A stretch of 46,988 nt of DNA from a virus: positions 1-46,988 of the IMG/VR virus record IMGVR_UViG_3300026518_000002; one strand, written 5' to 3'. The notes under the pieces were generated by a model. The model searched no databases. It was not told the DNA's origin and worked only from the letters and a program-made list of their open reading frames with translations. Position numbers and translations under genes: made by a program. Below, piece after piece: positions 21,436 through 30,967 of this stretch; position 1 is the first letter of the stretch, and each line of letters begins with the position of its first letter.

Positions 21436-24400
21436 CTAGTCAACCTCAGGCGTTCCGACGGGACCGCTACCGCTGCTCCATAGTTTTGGAGTGGCACCTA
21501 TACCTGTAGTATGATTTTTTAGTAGATCAGAACTTACAGTATTAGTTTCAAACATAGAAGATATATTATAATTGTTTGCTGACGATATATTTACATAAGT
21601 GTCAGGTCCAACTTTAGTCATTCCATGTTCCCTCATCCAACCATCAGACCCATTTTCAGGTAGCACATAGTATAAAGATTCTCTTGCAGCTATCATTCCA
21701 GCAAACATAGTCATAAGACCAGCTGAATTCTTATTAAGCGCATATCTTGTAATCTTAGGTATATTGTTAAAGTATTTCATGAATAGTACAACTTCATCTG
21801 CAAGTGACATCACATCAGTTAAGTTCTCTGCATAAGTAGGGAAGGCTAGCATAGTTTCTTCCATAGCTTGATCTGCAGATAACCCTTTACGTTTTTGATG
21901 TCTATAGAATGTAAGCTTTTGCTTTACTTCAGTTGAATCAAATAAAGAAGCTAAAGTATCCCCAGCTTTAGTACCTTCCATAAAGTTAGTAGACCTAATA
22001 TCATTTTCTAGTCCTGTATTAGACATACCAGCTAGCACATCAATGAATTGGTTTTGGTTAACCTTACCATTAGTTCTTACAGCATCTCTCATCATTGTAT
22101 CATGAGCACCTACCTTATACATAAACTCGTATATGTCAGGGTATTTAGATCTGGCTACTCTCATACCATCAGTTGACGCTATATTCATAAAGCTGCCTAT
22201 GTCTTTCATAGACTTGTCATTCTCAGTTAAGATCTTAGCTAGTGGCATCTTAGTAGTAAACGCAACTGTAATGTTATTAGCTACAGTGTTATTGATGTAT
22301 GATTTAAGTCTTGTAGTAAGCACTTTACTTTTAGCCATTCCTATAATACCTTGCATACTATTTACTATAGAAGCAGCATACTTATTAGTAACATCAATCC
22401 CCTTAGTACCGAATATATTGTGTGCATAACGTTTGTCTACAACATAATTAACACCGTTGTATCTAAATGTTCTTTCCCCTTTAGTAGCTTCAAATGAAGG
22501 TTTAATGATGCCTGCCCCTTTCATGCTAGCAACAAAATCATTGTTAGCTTTCTTACCAATACGGTTATGTATTAATGATCTGATGTTAGACATATATGCA
22601 TCAGCAACGTTCATCGAATAAGCATTCTGATTATTAATCATATCTGAATTCTTTAATGTAATCTCATACTTGCCTTGGCCAATCTTATTAACATTGAAGT
22701 CTTTAGTGTATCCTATGAACTCATCTTCTTTATTAGCATGTCTATAAAATAGTTTGTCATCAGATACTTTAATGTCCCTTGTATTGATCTTCATACTGTT
22801 GGTATTAGAATCAGCTATAGCTAAACCTTCTTGCTTACCAAGTGATGCTTTAGCCTCATCTATGACAACCATAAAGTCTTTTCCTATTCTATGGACTATG
22901 TTATCTTCATTCACTTCAGCATTTGTAGGAACTATCTTCAAAGGTCTATTCTTAGCTGATGCTTTATTAGCTGGGTTAAAACCAAACTGTCTAGTACTAA
23001 TACCCTCAGATTCAAGTTGTCTTGCAACCTTGCCCCATGAGCCAAGCATGTACTCAACTCCTTTAGGATTTTGTTGTATCATAGCACCGAGTTCATCTAC
23101 ATCAAGTTTACCATTTTCCATAGCAGCTTTAAGCCTTCTAGACATAACAGAACCGTCCATTTGACGTTGTAGTTTAGTCTGAACATCTAATGGAATATCA
23201 TCTATAAGATTTCTTACATCTTCAGGTTTAAGTTTTAGATCAGATATTGCTTTGTTATTAGATATAGTAGTGACAAGACCGTCTATAAAATCCTTAGTAT
23301 TAGTTGAAGAGAAGATAGCTCTTTTACCGTCTATCTGACTTATACCTTCTCTATAGAACTGCTCATCTGCAATGTGTTTAGCCTCCATGTGCATAAGTTT
23401 TTTGTCTTTGACATAAGCAGTTATCTCTTTCTTTAGCTTACCAACCTGATCAGCTTTGCTTTGTAATATACGGTTAAGTTCGTCTTCGACTTCTTTAATC
23501 TTAGTTAGGTGTTCATTTTTAACGTCTTGTTCAAGTCTACCGCCTTCACCCTCAGCGTCTATCTTATCTCTAAACTCGAGTGATTCAGAACTACCACTTG
23601 TAGTGATATCTGAAGTACCTTTACCACCACTATACTGTTTATTTTGGAATTCAATTACTCTTTTAAGTTCTTTAATACGCTTGTCATATTTAATGTCAAA
23701 CGTTTCTTCCAGCTTAGCATTAAGTTTCGAGGATATAAATCTAGTTATAAGTTCATCGCCATTAGCTTCAAATCGTTTAGGGTCGAATGTCTTTTTAAAA
23801 CTACTAGTGTCACTTCCTCTTAGAAAGTCTGCAATCTCTGATACTTTTACAATGTCAAGTAGTTGGTAACCTCCAGCATTAATGAACTCGCCCATAGATT
23901 CTAATTGTTTGTCTGACATATTGCCAGAGTTCTTTTCAAACTCAGATCTTATCTCAGCTTCCATTTGCTGCATACGTGCTTCTACAGCTTTAAGCTTATG
24001 AGAAGCTGCAATAGAAGTAAGGCGTTTAGAATCATAAGCAAACATACCATTAAGTGTTGGAGATTCCCCAACAAGATCATTAACAAAATCATCTACAGAT
24101 TTAAACAATGTATTGTGCTTAGATAAAGTATCTTTAATCTTAGTAACAGAATCTTTACCTATATTAGATGCATATACTTCGGAGATACTTCTATTAGCCC
24201 ACTTAGCAAAACCTGAGTGAGGATTGTTTAGAGTATTAACAACGTATGCTTCAAACTGTGCTGCATCTTTGTTGTCTAGTACTCTATCAGTTTGTACTTC
24301 AGATGATTTCATCTTCTTAACAAACATCTTAGGATTGCCTTCTAGCAGTCTTCTACGAACTGTGCTAGCCATAGCAGTTAGGTAACTTTCGTCTCTCGAC

Positions 24401-27400
24401 AGTTTATTCTTACCTGTTGCATCAGCAAATTGGTGAGCAAGTTCGTGGAGAACAGTAAGCATATTACTAGCATTAAGCTCACCTCCATTATTGAGGTATA
24501 TATTACCGCTTTCATCTATAAACCCACGTTTACCTTTAGCAATGTCAGATATACCTGGTATTGCATCAGTTGTATATATCTTTGTATCTTGTAAAAACCC
24601 AGATTCATTATTCATATACTTAGATGCATGCTTAGAAGGCTGGAATAATACCTGAGGTCCAACATCAGGCATTTCACCGGCAGTAGTAATAGTAGAGTCA
24701 ACGAACTTCTTCTCTACATCTGTGTATTTAGGAGTACCTTCGAGAGTATCTTTATAATTACGTAATAGAACATCATTAACGTCATGAACTGATACACCAG
24801 ATTTAGTAAGCTTATCTATATCATTACGTACAGTTACGGCTGCTCTGTCCACTAGCTGCTTAACCTTATCATCACCTATGGTTGCTCCGAACTTATCGTT
24901 AATTATATCTTTTATAGCGTTCTTATTAACCGTTATTTCCCCATCTTTAATCTGGAATAGGTTACTAGCTGCTCTACTAGAATACATATCTGTAGAAGTA
25001 ATGTGTGTAAGACCATCATCAGTTGTTATTAGTGTACTTTTTACACTACCGTGTTTTGTAAGTCCTGCTAACATATCTGCTTCTGCTGCGTCTATCTTGT
25101 AACCATTATTTATATAGTTGGTATAAGCATCTATTTGTTTATTGAATGGGTCACTGCCCTGACGGGTGCTTAGCTCTTTAACATTATTATATACCATTAC
25201 AAAGTCTTTATCAATAGCTGCTTTTGTATCGAGTGCGGCATAAGACTCTTTATAGGTAGTGCCTTTCTCAGAAGCTTTCTTTTTAATGTAAGATTCAACA
25301 TCTGCAGCTTTTTCTGCACCGGTTTTAATTCTAGTACCTTCATCTCCAGTAATATGTTCAGCGTTATATTTTTCGCCTTCTTTCTTTTTACGGTTAATAT
25401 ATTTGTGTGCTTCATCTATACTTGTAGCATCATTGCCTGTAATACGTTTGTATTCTTCAAGCACATTTTTGGTATCTATAGTATCATTAGCATAGTGCTT
25501 CTTAACAGGTTCAAGAGCATCTTTAAGCTTGCTCTGAGTATCTCTAATCTCTGATAACTCATCACCGCGCATTTTTATCTCTTCCATCTTGTCTTTACGA
25601 GCTTTGATATCCCCATAGCCCATCTTGTCAAGGTCTTCTTTAGCAGTTTTAAGTTCAGCCTCTTTAGCTGTTATATGTCCATTAAGTGCGGAATGCATCT
25701 CTCGTATATCTTTTAAACTGTTTGTACTACCAATATCCTTACCTTTTTTACTCATAAATGATTTAATAGCCTTGTTAGCTTCATCCATAAGATTTGATAC
25801 AGTACCATAAGTAATGTCAGGCTTTTTAACTTCAGCTTCTGCTTTAGCCTCTATAACAGCTTCATCGTCAACAGCTTTAGTAGTATTAGAGTTTTCTTTA
25901 TAATTTTCAAAAGAGTCTTTAGCTGTTTTACGCAGCTGTTCACCAGCTATCTCATGTAATCTTTTTTTATACTCTTTATTGAATTGTTTTTTAGACAACT
26001 TACCATTAGAAAAATCGTCTTTTAAACTATTAAGTAGCTTATCATCATAAGCGGCTTCTTTAGCTGCCTTAACTGCTTCTTCTTTAAATTGGTTAAGCAC
26101 TGCATCATCAGGCTTAGTTTTTCCGAAGTAGTCTTCTGCTAAATTACCATATCTATTAGAGTATAAAAGCTTATCTGATGGTGTATCTTTAAATATTTTA
26201 TCTAAAGTTGATTCATTAGCTTTTATAAAGTTATCTTCTGTTTTGCTAAAAGCAGATGAATCGCTTGACCTTGTAAGCTTAGATTTAGGTTTGCGTGCAC
26301 TAAAACCAGCAGTATCAATGATCTCTCTAGCGTACTCAAGTGCATTATTTTCATCTATCTTAACACCTTTATACTCTTCTTGAATCTTCATCATCATGTC
26401 ATCAATAGAATCTTTATCTGATGATATACTTTCAAGATGTTCTCTAATAGCTTTGTATGGTTTAGAATCTTTGCTAAGGTCTAAAGGTCTTCCTTCGTCC
26501 ATAGCAGTGTATAGGGATTCAACTTCAGGGCTTTCATCCATAAACTTTAAGTTCTGGTTTTTAAGATCTTTAATATCTGGTTGTGTTTCAGAAGGTTTCT
26601 TCTTTCCTTTAGCACCACCATTTAAACTGTTAACTATATAGTCTAGATCGGAATCACTGGCTTGTCCAGTTCGTTTAGCCTCTTCAAATGATATATATTC
26701 ATCAGTTCTAGCATCTCTTACTTCTATATCTTTAGGATTGAAAGTAGCTATACCATGTTTATTCTTTTTAATAGGAACTCTAGTAGCTTCTAAGTCCAGC
26801 CAGTCAACACCATTATCATCAGTATATTGCTTACCTTGATTAGCATCAATCTTTCTAGTAACATATTCAGAATCGAATCTAAGATCTTTACCTTTGTCTA
26901 TAACTTCTCTAGCACCAGATAAAGCTTCAGTTTCGTCAACAGCAGCCTTTGCAACTTTACGGTTAGCAAATTTTGCCATTGGATAACCAAAAGCTAAACC
27001 ACCACCAAGGTTCATAGCAGCAGAAGCATAAGGATTAAAACTTTCACCGTTATCTTCTACCTGAGAACGTATAGCATCGTAACCAATACCCATAGGAGTA
27101 GCTACAGTTTCTTGTGCTAAGTTTTCACCAAACACAGTTTTAGGTGAATCAAATGAAAGTTTCTTATTAGCAGTTTCTAGAGCATTAATTCTTGCTCCAT
27201 TATTAATTGGTAGGGAAGCTTCCATAGGCCCGTAAGCCATACCAGATAATCTATCCATAGCTGTTAAGTTCTCTTGAATAGCTTTTCTATTACCGATACT
27301 CTTAGCGATACTACCAGCACCCCGAACGGCCCTAGAACCTATCTTAGCAGCAGCTCCCCAAGCTGGGAGTAGTGTAGCAGCCTCACCAACGAATTGTCCT

Positions 27401-27684
27401 GTGCCACCCATTAAACCTGTATTATAATTAGTATTCTTTTCTTGCATGCCTTGTATACGTTGATCTTGTAATGATTTATCTCTCTGAAAAGCAGCAGGTA
27501 ATACTAAAGAATCTTCAGTACCTTTTTGAACACCTTGCCAGAAACCTCTACCGCCTTGCTGAGTTTGGACTTGTCCTACGTCCCACCAATTAGTATCTTC
27601 ATTACCGCCTGCCTCATAAGAATCAAGCATACCACTAGTATCTTTTAGTTGTATATCTTCTATATCTGGTAATTCTATATCCAT
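21436..27684 (-). CDS. Giant virion/polyvalent protein with zinc metalloprotease motif (2,082 aa)
   Basis: This is the longest gene. The N-terminus is glycine-rich with an amphipathic segment (LMGGTGQFVGEAATLLPAWG, about 92-111). A zincin motif, HELAH, lies at residues 1080-1084 inside MLTVLHELAHQFADATG, preceded by a GNIYLNNGG strand, as in metallopeptidase domains of phage polyvalent proteins. The C-terminal part (FPTYAENLTDVMSLADEVVLFMKYFN) resembles the large polyvalent protein-associated LPD38 type. Long stretches between are coiled coil. Probably an internal virion protein injected with the DNA. I find no RNA-polymerase motifs. Confidence 0.7.
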   Translation of the reverse strand: MDIELPDIEDIQLKDTSGMLDSYEAGGNEDTNWWDVGQVQTQQGGRGFWQGVQKGTEDSLVLPAAFQRDKSLQDQRIQGMQEKNTNYNTGLMGGTGQFVGEAATLLPAWGAAAKIGSRAVRGAGSIAKSIGNRKAIQENLTAMDRLSGMAYGPMEASLPINNGARINALETANKKLSFDSPKTVFGENLAQETVATPMGIGYDAIRSQVEDNGESFNPYASAAMNLGGGLAFGYPMAKFANRKVAKAAVDETEALSGAREVIDKGKDLRFDSEYVTRKIDANQGKQYTDDNGVDWLDLEATRVPIKKNKHGIATFNPKDIEVRDARTDEYISFEEAKRTGQASDSDLDYIVNSLNGGAKGKKKPSETQPDIKDLKNQNLKFMDESPEVESLYTAMDEGRPLDLSKDSKPYKAIREHLESISSDKDSIDDMMMKIQEEYKGVKIDENNALEYAREIIDTAGFSARKPKSKLTRSSDSSAFSKTEDNFIKANESTLDKIFKDTPSDKLLYSNRYGNLAEDYFGKTKPDDAVLNQFKEEAVKAAKEAAYDDKLLNSLKDDFSNGKLSKKQFNKEYKKRLHEIAGEQLRKTAKDSFENYKENSNTTKAVDDEAVIEAKAEAEVKKPDITYGTVSNLMDEANKAIKSFMSKKGKDIGSTNSLKDIREMHSALNGHITAKEAELKTAKEDLDKMGYGDIKARKDKMEEIKMRGDELSEIRDTQSKLKDALEPVKKHYANDTIDTKNVLEEYKRITGNDATSIDEAHKYINRKKKEGEKYNAEHITGDEGTRIKTGAEKAADVESYIKKKASEKGTTYKESYAALDTKAAIDKDFVMVYNNVKELSTRQGSDPFNKQIDAYTNYINNGYKIDAAEADMLAGLTKHGSVKSTLITTDDGLTHITSTDMYSSRAASNLFQIKDGEITVNKNAIKDIINDKFGATIGDDKVKQLVDRAAVTVRNDIDKLTKSGVSVHDVNDVLLRNYKDTLEGTPKYTDVEKKFVDSTITTAGEMPDVGPQVLFQPSKHASKYMNNESGFLQDTKIYTTDAIPGISDIAKGKRGFIDESGNIYLNNGGELNASNMLTVLHELAHQFADATGKNKLSRDESYLTAMASTVRRRLLEGNPKMFVKKMKSSEVQTDRVLDNKDAAQFEAYVVNTLNNPHSGFAKWANRSISEVYASNIGKDSVTKIKDTLSKHNTLFKSVDDFVNDLVGESPTLNGMFAYDSKRLTSIAASHKLKAVEARMQQMEAEIRSEFEKNSGNMSDKQLESMGEFINAGGYQLLDIVKVSEIADFLRGSDTSSFKKTFDPKRFEANGDELITRFISSKLNAKLEETFDIKYDKRIKELKRVIEFQNKQYSGGKGTSDITTSGSSESLEFRDKIDAEGEGGRLEQDVKNEHLTKIKEVEDELNRILQSKADQVGKLKKEITAYVKDKKLMHMEAKHIADEQFYREGISQIDGKRAIFSSTNTKDFIDGLVTTISNNKAISDLKLKPEDVRNLIDDIPLDVQTKLQRQMDGSVMSRRLKAAMENGKLDVDELGAMIQQNPKGVEYMLGSWGKVARQLESEGISTRQFGFNPANKASAKNRPLKIVPTNAEVNEDNIVHRIGKDFMVVIDEAKASLGKQEGLAIADSNTNSMKINTRDIKVSDDKLFYRHANKEDEFIGYTKDFNVNKIGQGKYEITLKNSDMINNQNAYSMNVADAYMSNIRSLIHNRIGKKANNDFVASMKGAGIIKPSFEATKGERTFRYNGVNYVVDKRYAHNIFGTKGIDVTNKYAASIVNSMQGIIGMAKSKVLTTRLKSYINNTVANNITVAFTTKMPLAKILTENDKSMKDIGSFMNIASTDGMRVARSKYPDIYEFMYKVGAHDTMMRDAVRTNGKVNQNQFIDVLAGMSNTGLENDIRSTNFMEGTKAGDTLASLFDSTEVKQKLTFYRHQKRKGLSADQAMEETMLAFPTYAENLTDVMSLADEVVLFMKYFNNIPKITRYALNKNSAGLMTMFAGMIAARESLYYVLPENGSDGWMREHGMTKVGPDTYVNISSANNYNISSMFETNTVSSDLLKNHTTGIGATPKLWSSGSGPVGTPEVD

Positions 27685-27696
27685 AATGTATCCTTA

Positions 27697-29649
27697 TTAT
27701 TCTCTTATATAGTTATCACGTAGTTGTTTCCACGGTCTTGTAAAACCACCAACTAAACCTCTATCGGTAGCAAGCTTTCTATGACCTTGCTTATCATTAA
27801 TATTATCAGCAAACCACTTATAAGTTCTTAAATAATTCTCACGCTCTGTGTCAGAATTTTGATCGTCATTCGACTTTCTCCACAACTCATTCATATACGT
27901 ATTGTATATATTATCTTTTTTGCTTGGAGAAGCAGCTGCTTTTAACAGCGACGAGAACTTAGCTTTTATGTCAGCTGAATCTTTTCCTACTAAGAAGACA
28001 TCATTCCCAACTTCGTAAGCTGTCTTACCGTCTCTACGATTCTTCTCTATAGTCATATTATCTAAATCTTTTATAATAGAGTCTAAACCTCCACCAAAAG
28101 TATTACTGTCTAAAGCTGATATAGTGTCATCACCAACTACAGATCTTATAGTAGCCTTGCCATCATCAAACGTACTATGAGGTACTAACTGATTGTTCTG
28201 ACGTTTAATCTCTTTATCATTAAATATCTTTTTAGTGTTAAAGTCTCGTTCAGCTCTAGCTGCTTGTTGCATATATTCATTGGCTTTATTTTCGGAGGCA
28301 ATTGCCATTTGCTTGAATTGTGGATTACCAGTTTTAGCGAATAACACTTTAGCTTTCTCGGCATTCTGTAATTCTTGTTGAGATGTATTCTTTAACTTTT
28401 CTATATTGCTAGCAGTTTTAGTAGACTCAAAGTTGTTAACATCAGTTGTATCGTTCAATACCTTATACTGTGCAGATGTATCTTGCATAGGTGTGAAAGA
28501 CCCAGTATTAGCATTTAGCTGAAGTAAGTCATCTTGTTTCTGCTGAACGCCACTTTGTATGTCTTGCACTTTTTGTTTGTACTCTTGAGGAACTTGTTTT
28601 AAACGATCTATCATAGTCTGAGTCTGTGCTATAGCAGCGTCTTTCTGCTGCTGAGGCATAGAGCTGTTATTTATATCAGAAATACGTTTAGTTAGTATAT
28701 CCATAGATTTAGCAATTCCTTCTTCCGTAGGAGCTGTGAGCGCATCTATTTTGCGTTGTCCATCATCTGCTGGGAAATTATTACCATACATAGATTTTAT
28801 ATCTTTGTTAGGACTAACCTCTGCATTTACATCGTAAGGATTGTCTATAGCATTCGGTTGCTGAGGTTGTGTACCAGGCTGTTGCGCAGTATTTGCATTT
28901 TGTGTAGTAACAGTCTGATTATTAGTAGAAGGTTGCTGCGTATTTTGGTTGTTTGCAGTTGGCTGTTGAACAGGTTGTTGCTGATAGTTAGGGTTAGCAG
29001 GCACATTTGTATTTATTGGGTTAACTAACTGTTGTGATGGTGAACCTTGATTACCACTGAAATATCCTAGCCTAGCTAATTGGCTAGCTGCTTGTGCTCT
29101 CTCGTTAGAGAATAAGTCTCCTACTGAGGGGGAGAATACAGGAGCTCTGTATTTACCAGCCGCGGTAAGATTATTATCGGCTTGTGATAAAGCATTTTGT
29201 GTAAGCAAAGCTGAGGAATCAGTAACCCCATAACCTTTAGCATTATTTACAAAAGTACTGTGATCTGTTACATCACCATTAGGTATTTTAGAATACCCAG
29301 CGTTCTTAGCAGTAGTGCCAGAACCACCACCAGATAATTTACCAGTATTCATGAATAGTTTAGCTATATTGCTAGTATTAATTTTATCATACGCTAGTGA
29401 TTGATTACCTTTCTGTAATTGTGCCATAGCGTTAGGATCAAGTCTTAAACCTTCAACATTGAGCTTAGGAAGCATAGTATCCATATTATACATATTTGTT
29501 TGTTGCACCATAGGTGCTATACGTTCTAACGCGTTAGCTTGAGCAAGCTTCTGTATACTTCCACCAATATCTCTTTTACCAAAATTACTAGCAGCCATAT
29601 TAGCTGCTACTAAACCTCCAGAGAAGGGGTTATTTATTTCTAGTCCCAT
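27697..29649 (-). CDS. Q/N-rich virion protein (650 aa)
   Basis: Directly upstream of the giant protein with a good ribosome-binding site (AAGGACATACT). The middle carries a low-complexity run of Gln, Asn, Pro and Thr (about 210-265, in the form QQP-T-NNQ). The rest is helical with coiled coils. Such proteins near the capsid genes of podoviruses are internal or ejection proteins. Function is inferred from position and composition. Confidence 0.6.
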   Translation of the reverse strand: MGLEINNPFSGGLVAANMAASNFGKRDIGGSIQKLAQANALERIAPMVQQTNMYNMDTMLPKLNVEGLRLDPNAMAQLQKGNQSLAYDKINTSNIAKLFMNTGKLSGGGSGTTAKNAGYSKIPNGDVTDHSTFVNNAKGYGVTDSSALLTQNALSQADNNLTAAGKYRAPVFSPSVGDLFSNERAQAASQLARLGYFSGNQGSPSQQLVNPINTNVPANPNYQQQPVQQPTANNQNTQQPSTNNQTVTTQNANTAQQPGTQPQQPNAIDNPYDVNAEVSPNKDIKSMYGNNFPADDGQRKIDALTAPTEEGIAKSMDILTKRISDINNSSMPQQQKDAAIAQTQTMIDRLKQVPQEYKQKVQDIQSGVQQKQDDLLQLNANTGSFTPMQDTSAQYKVLNDTTDVNNFESTKTASNIEKLKNTSQQELQNAEKAKVLFAKTGNPQFKQMAIASENKANEYMQQAARAERDFNTKKIFNDKEIKRQNNQLVPHSTFDDGKATIRSVVGDDTISALDSNTFGGGLDSIIKDLDNMTIEKNRRDGKTAYEVGNDVFLVGKDSADIKAKFSSLLKAAASPSKKDNIYNTYMNELWRKSNDDQNSDTERENYLRTYKWFADNINDKQGHRKLATDRGLVGGFTRPWKQLRDNYIRE

Positions 29650-29661
29650 AGTATGTCCTTA

Positions 29662-30069
29662 TTAAGCGAAAGCTTTCTGAGTTCCATTAATGAAATTCTG
29701 CTTGTTAGTTTTGTTAAAGTTGAATGCTTCTTTCTGATTAGCGATCTGATCTTTTGCTAAACCTAGATTCTGATAATCCATATACATACCACCGAGATTT
29801 TTTGCTATATCCATACCAGCTGATGCCTGTTCTAGACTTGGCATACTCATGCCACCGAATGCACTAGCATCTTGTTGAGGAGCAGCTGTACCAAATGCAC
29901 CAGGAGCTTGCTTAGAAAAATCCATAGCACCAAATTGTTGCATAGCTTGAGGGCTATTCTCTAGATAACTTGTAAAAGCTTGTGGATTGTTTTGGAACAT
30001 CTGTGATGTTGCTCCGACTGTTGGGTTGTTCATTGCTGATTGAAATGCTTGTTTGTAATCGTATGCCAT
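29662..30069 (-). CDS. Small Q/M-rich virion protein (135 aa)
   Basis: AAGGACATAC precedes the ATG. The sequence is rich in Gln, Ala, Met and Gly, with repeated QQF and QAM patterns and a C-terminal helix (DQIANQKEAFNFNKTNKQNFINGTQKAFA) seen in small internal proteins of podoviruses. Lies between the 165-residue protein and the Q/N-rich protein in the late block. Probably a structural or ejection protein. Confidence 0.58.
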   Translation of the reverse strand: MAYDYKQAFQSAMNNPTVGATSQMFQNNPQAFTSYLENSPQAMQQFGAMDFSKQAPGAFGTAAPQQDASAFGGMSMPSLEQASAGMDIAKNLGGMYMDYQNLGLAKDQIANQKEAFNFNKTNKQNFINGTQKAFA

Positions 30070-30097
30070 TGTATGTCCTTTATTTTTAAGCTAAAGG

Positions 30098-30117
30098 GAG
30101 AGATCCGTCGATCTCTC
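30098..30117 (-). promoter_or_regulatory. Intergenic stem-loop between 165-aa and 135-aa genes
   Basis: GAGAGATC (30098-30105) and GATCTCTC (30110-30117) form an eight-pair stem with a four-base CGTC loop. No U-run follows on the minus strand, so it is more likely an mRNA processing, stabilising or attenuating element than a terminator. Confidence 0.5.
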
Positions 30118-30124
30118 TATTAAC

Positions 30125-30622
30125 TTATTGTTCTCTAACGAAGTAGTCAGAAACTCTTCTACTAGTGTGTAGACCCATCTTCCCTGTAGCTGGATCAATT
30201 CTATTCTCATCATAGTAATGCTCTAAACTATAGCAACTGTTCTGAATGAACTTAGCAAACTGCTCAGGTAAATTAACAGGTTTGTTCATCTCTATACGAG
30301 CAGCAAAATGATTGTTTGCGAACGTCTCGTCTAACACAGTTGTATCTCTAGCCTCGATAACGTATGTTTTCCATTCTCCAAGAACCGGATGGTTTCTTTT
30401 ACCATTCTCAACTACGTCTACTTCGGCAGGTGCAACTAAGTCGCCTTCAGTGTCCCAAGTACAACGTACAATTTTGGTTTTGTTAATCATACGTTCTATG
30501 ATATCTTCGTTCTTACCTTTAAGATCGTGTATCTTAAGTTTTTTTGCCAGTCTATTTAGATCTGGTCTTTTAAACTCACCTAATTCTTCATACGAATATA
30601 CGGCTGATTTCATGTCATCCAT
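30125..30622 (-). CDS. SAP-like domain structural protein (165 aa)
   Basis: Start chosen at 30622 because GGAG lies seven bases ahead; an ATG 12 bases upstream lacks a site. The N-terminus (ELGEFKRPDLNRLAKKLKI, then NEDIIERMI, about 10-42) has a SAP/HeH-like helix-extension-helix pattern, usually nucleic-acid binding. The rest is beta-rich, ending in a SLEHYYDENRIDPATGK segment. Sits downstream of the capsid gene; may contact DNA inside the head. Function is inferred. Confidence 0.58.
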   Translation of the reverse strand: MDDMKSAVYSYEELGEFKRPDLNRLAKKLKIHDLKGKNEDIIERMINKTKIVRCTWDTEGDLVAPAEVDVVENGKRNHPVLGEWKTYVIEARDTTVLDETFANNHFAARIEMNKPVNLPEQFAKFIQNSCYSLEHYYDENRIDPATGKMGLHTSRRVSDYFVREQ

Positions 30623-30680
30623 TTGGATCTCCATTCGGTTCGGCTTACACTCTAGGGATGCGCTATGAAATTATAACTTA

Positions 30681-30777
30681 TTATTTATGTATAACGATAT
30701 CTGCTATACCATCTCCATTATTATCATAGATAACTGTGTCAGGTAAACCACCACCGCCCAAATCTAACTCGTCCCAT
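30681..30777 (-). pseudogene. Small ORF requiring a +1 frameshift (31 aa frame, calcium-loop-like)
   Basis: AAGGAG then ATG at 30777 opens only 12 codons before a TGA (30741-30739). Shifted by +1, from base 30776, the frame reads (W)DELDLGGGGLPDTVIYDN, then NGDGIADIVIHK, to a stop at 30681, with an EF-hand/dockerin-like loop DNNGDGIAD. Removing one G in the ATGGGAC run would give an intact 31-residue gene with a good ribosome-binding site. Could be an assembly error, a real mutation or programmed frameshifting. Confidence 0.45.
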
Positions 30778-30792
30778 AAGTACTCCTTAAAC

Positions 30793-30812
30793 GTGCCATC
30801 CTAAGATGGCAC
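30793..30812 (-). promoter_or_regulatory. Stem-loop between the basic peptide and the frameshifted ORF
   Basis: GTGCCATC (30793-30800) and GATGGCAC (30805-30812) form an exact eight-pair stem with a four-base loop. It lies between the stop of the 28-residue peptide and AAGGAG of the following ORF. No U-run follows on the minus strand. Confidence 0.55.
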
Positions 30813-30820
30813 TATAAAGA

Positions 30821-30907
30821 TTACTTACCCATCAACTTTTTCATTGCTGAGTGTTTCTTTTGCATCTTTTTTGGCATTGCCTTTTTTTCGTTTGACTTGC
30901 TTTTCAT
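30821..30907 (-). CDS. Highly basic small peptide just after capsid gene (28 aa)
   Basis: AAAGGAG lies seven bases ahead of the ATG at 30907. The product (MKSKSNEKKAMPKKM at the start, ending MKKLMGK) is nearly half lysine, suited to binding DNA or an acidic protein surface. An overlapping 45-codon frame beginning at 30962, six bases after the capsid stop, is a less supported alternative. Probably expressed strongly with the capsid. Confidence 0.5.
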   Translation of the reverse strand: MKSKSNEKKAMPKKMQKKHSAMKKLMGK

Positions 30908-30922
30908 ATTGTTTCTCCTTTG

Positions 30923-30941
30923 GGCGAGGGGTTGCCTCGCC
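30923..30941 (-). promoter_or_regulatory. GC-rich stem-loop after the capsid gene
   Basis: GGCGAGG (30923-30929) and CCTCGCC (30935-30941) form a seven-pair stem with a five-base loop, unusually GC-rich for this genome. It sits between the capsid stop and the next AAAGGAG. Possible mRNA stabiliser or cleavage site that adjusts capsid versus downstream expression. Confidence 0.55.
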
Positions 30942-30967
30942 AAATCTTGTAAAGAGTTTCATGGTTA

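Noticed and set aside
25354-25554. Hydrophobic plus-strand frame inside the giant gene
   Set aside because: It is antisense to the strongly supported 2,082-residue frame and has no ribosome-binding site.
21436-27684. N4-type virion RNA polymerase in the giant protein
   Set aside because: I could not find the T-x-x-G-R, metal-binding or K...YG motifs expected for T7-like or N4-like RNA polymerases; the length alone is not evidence.
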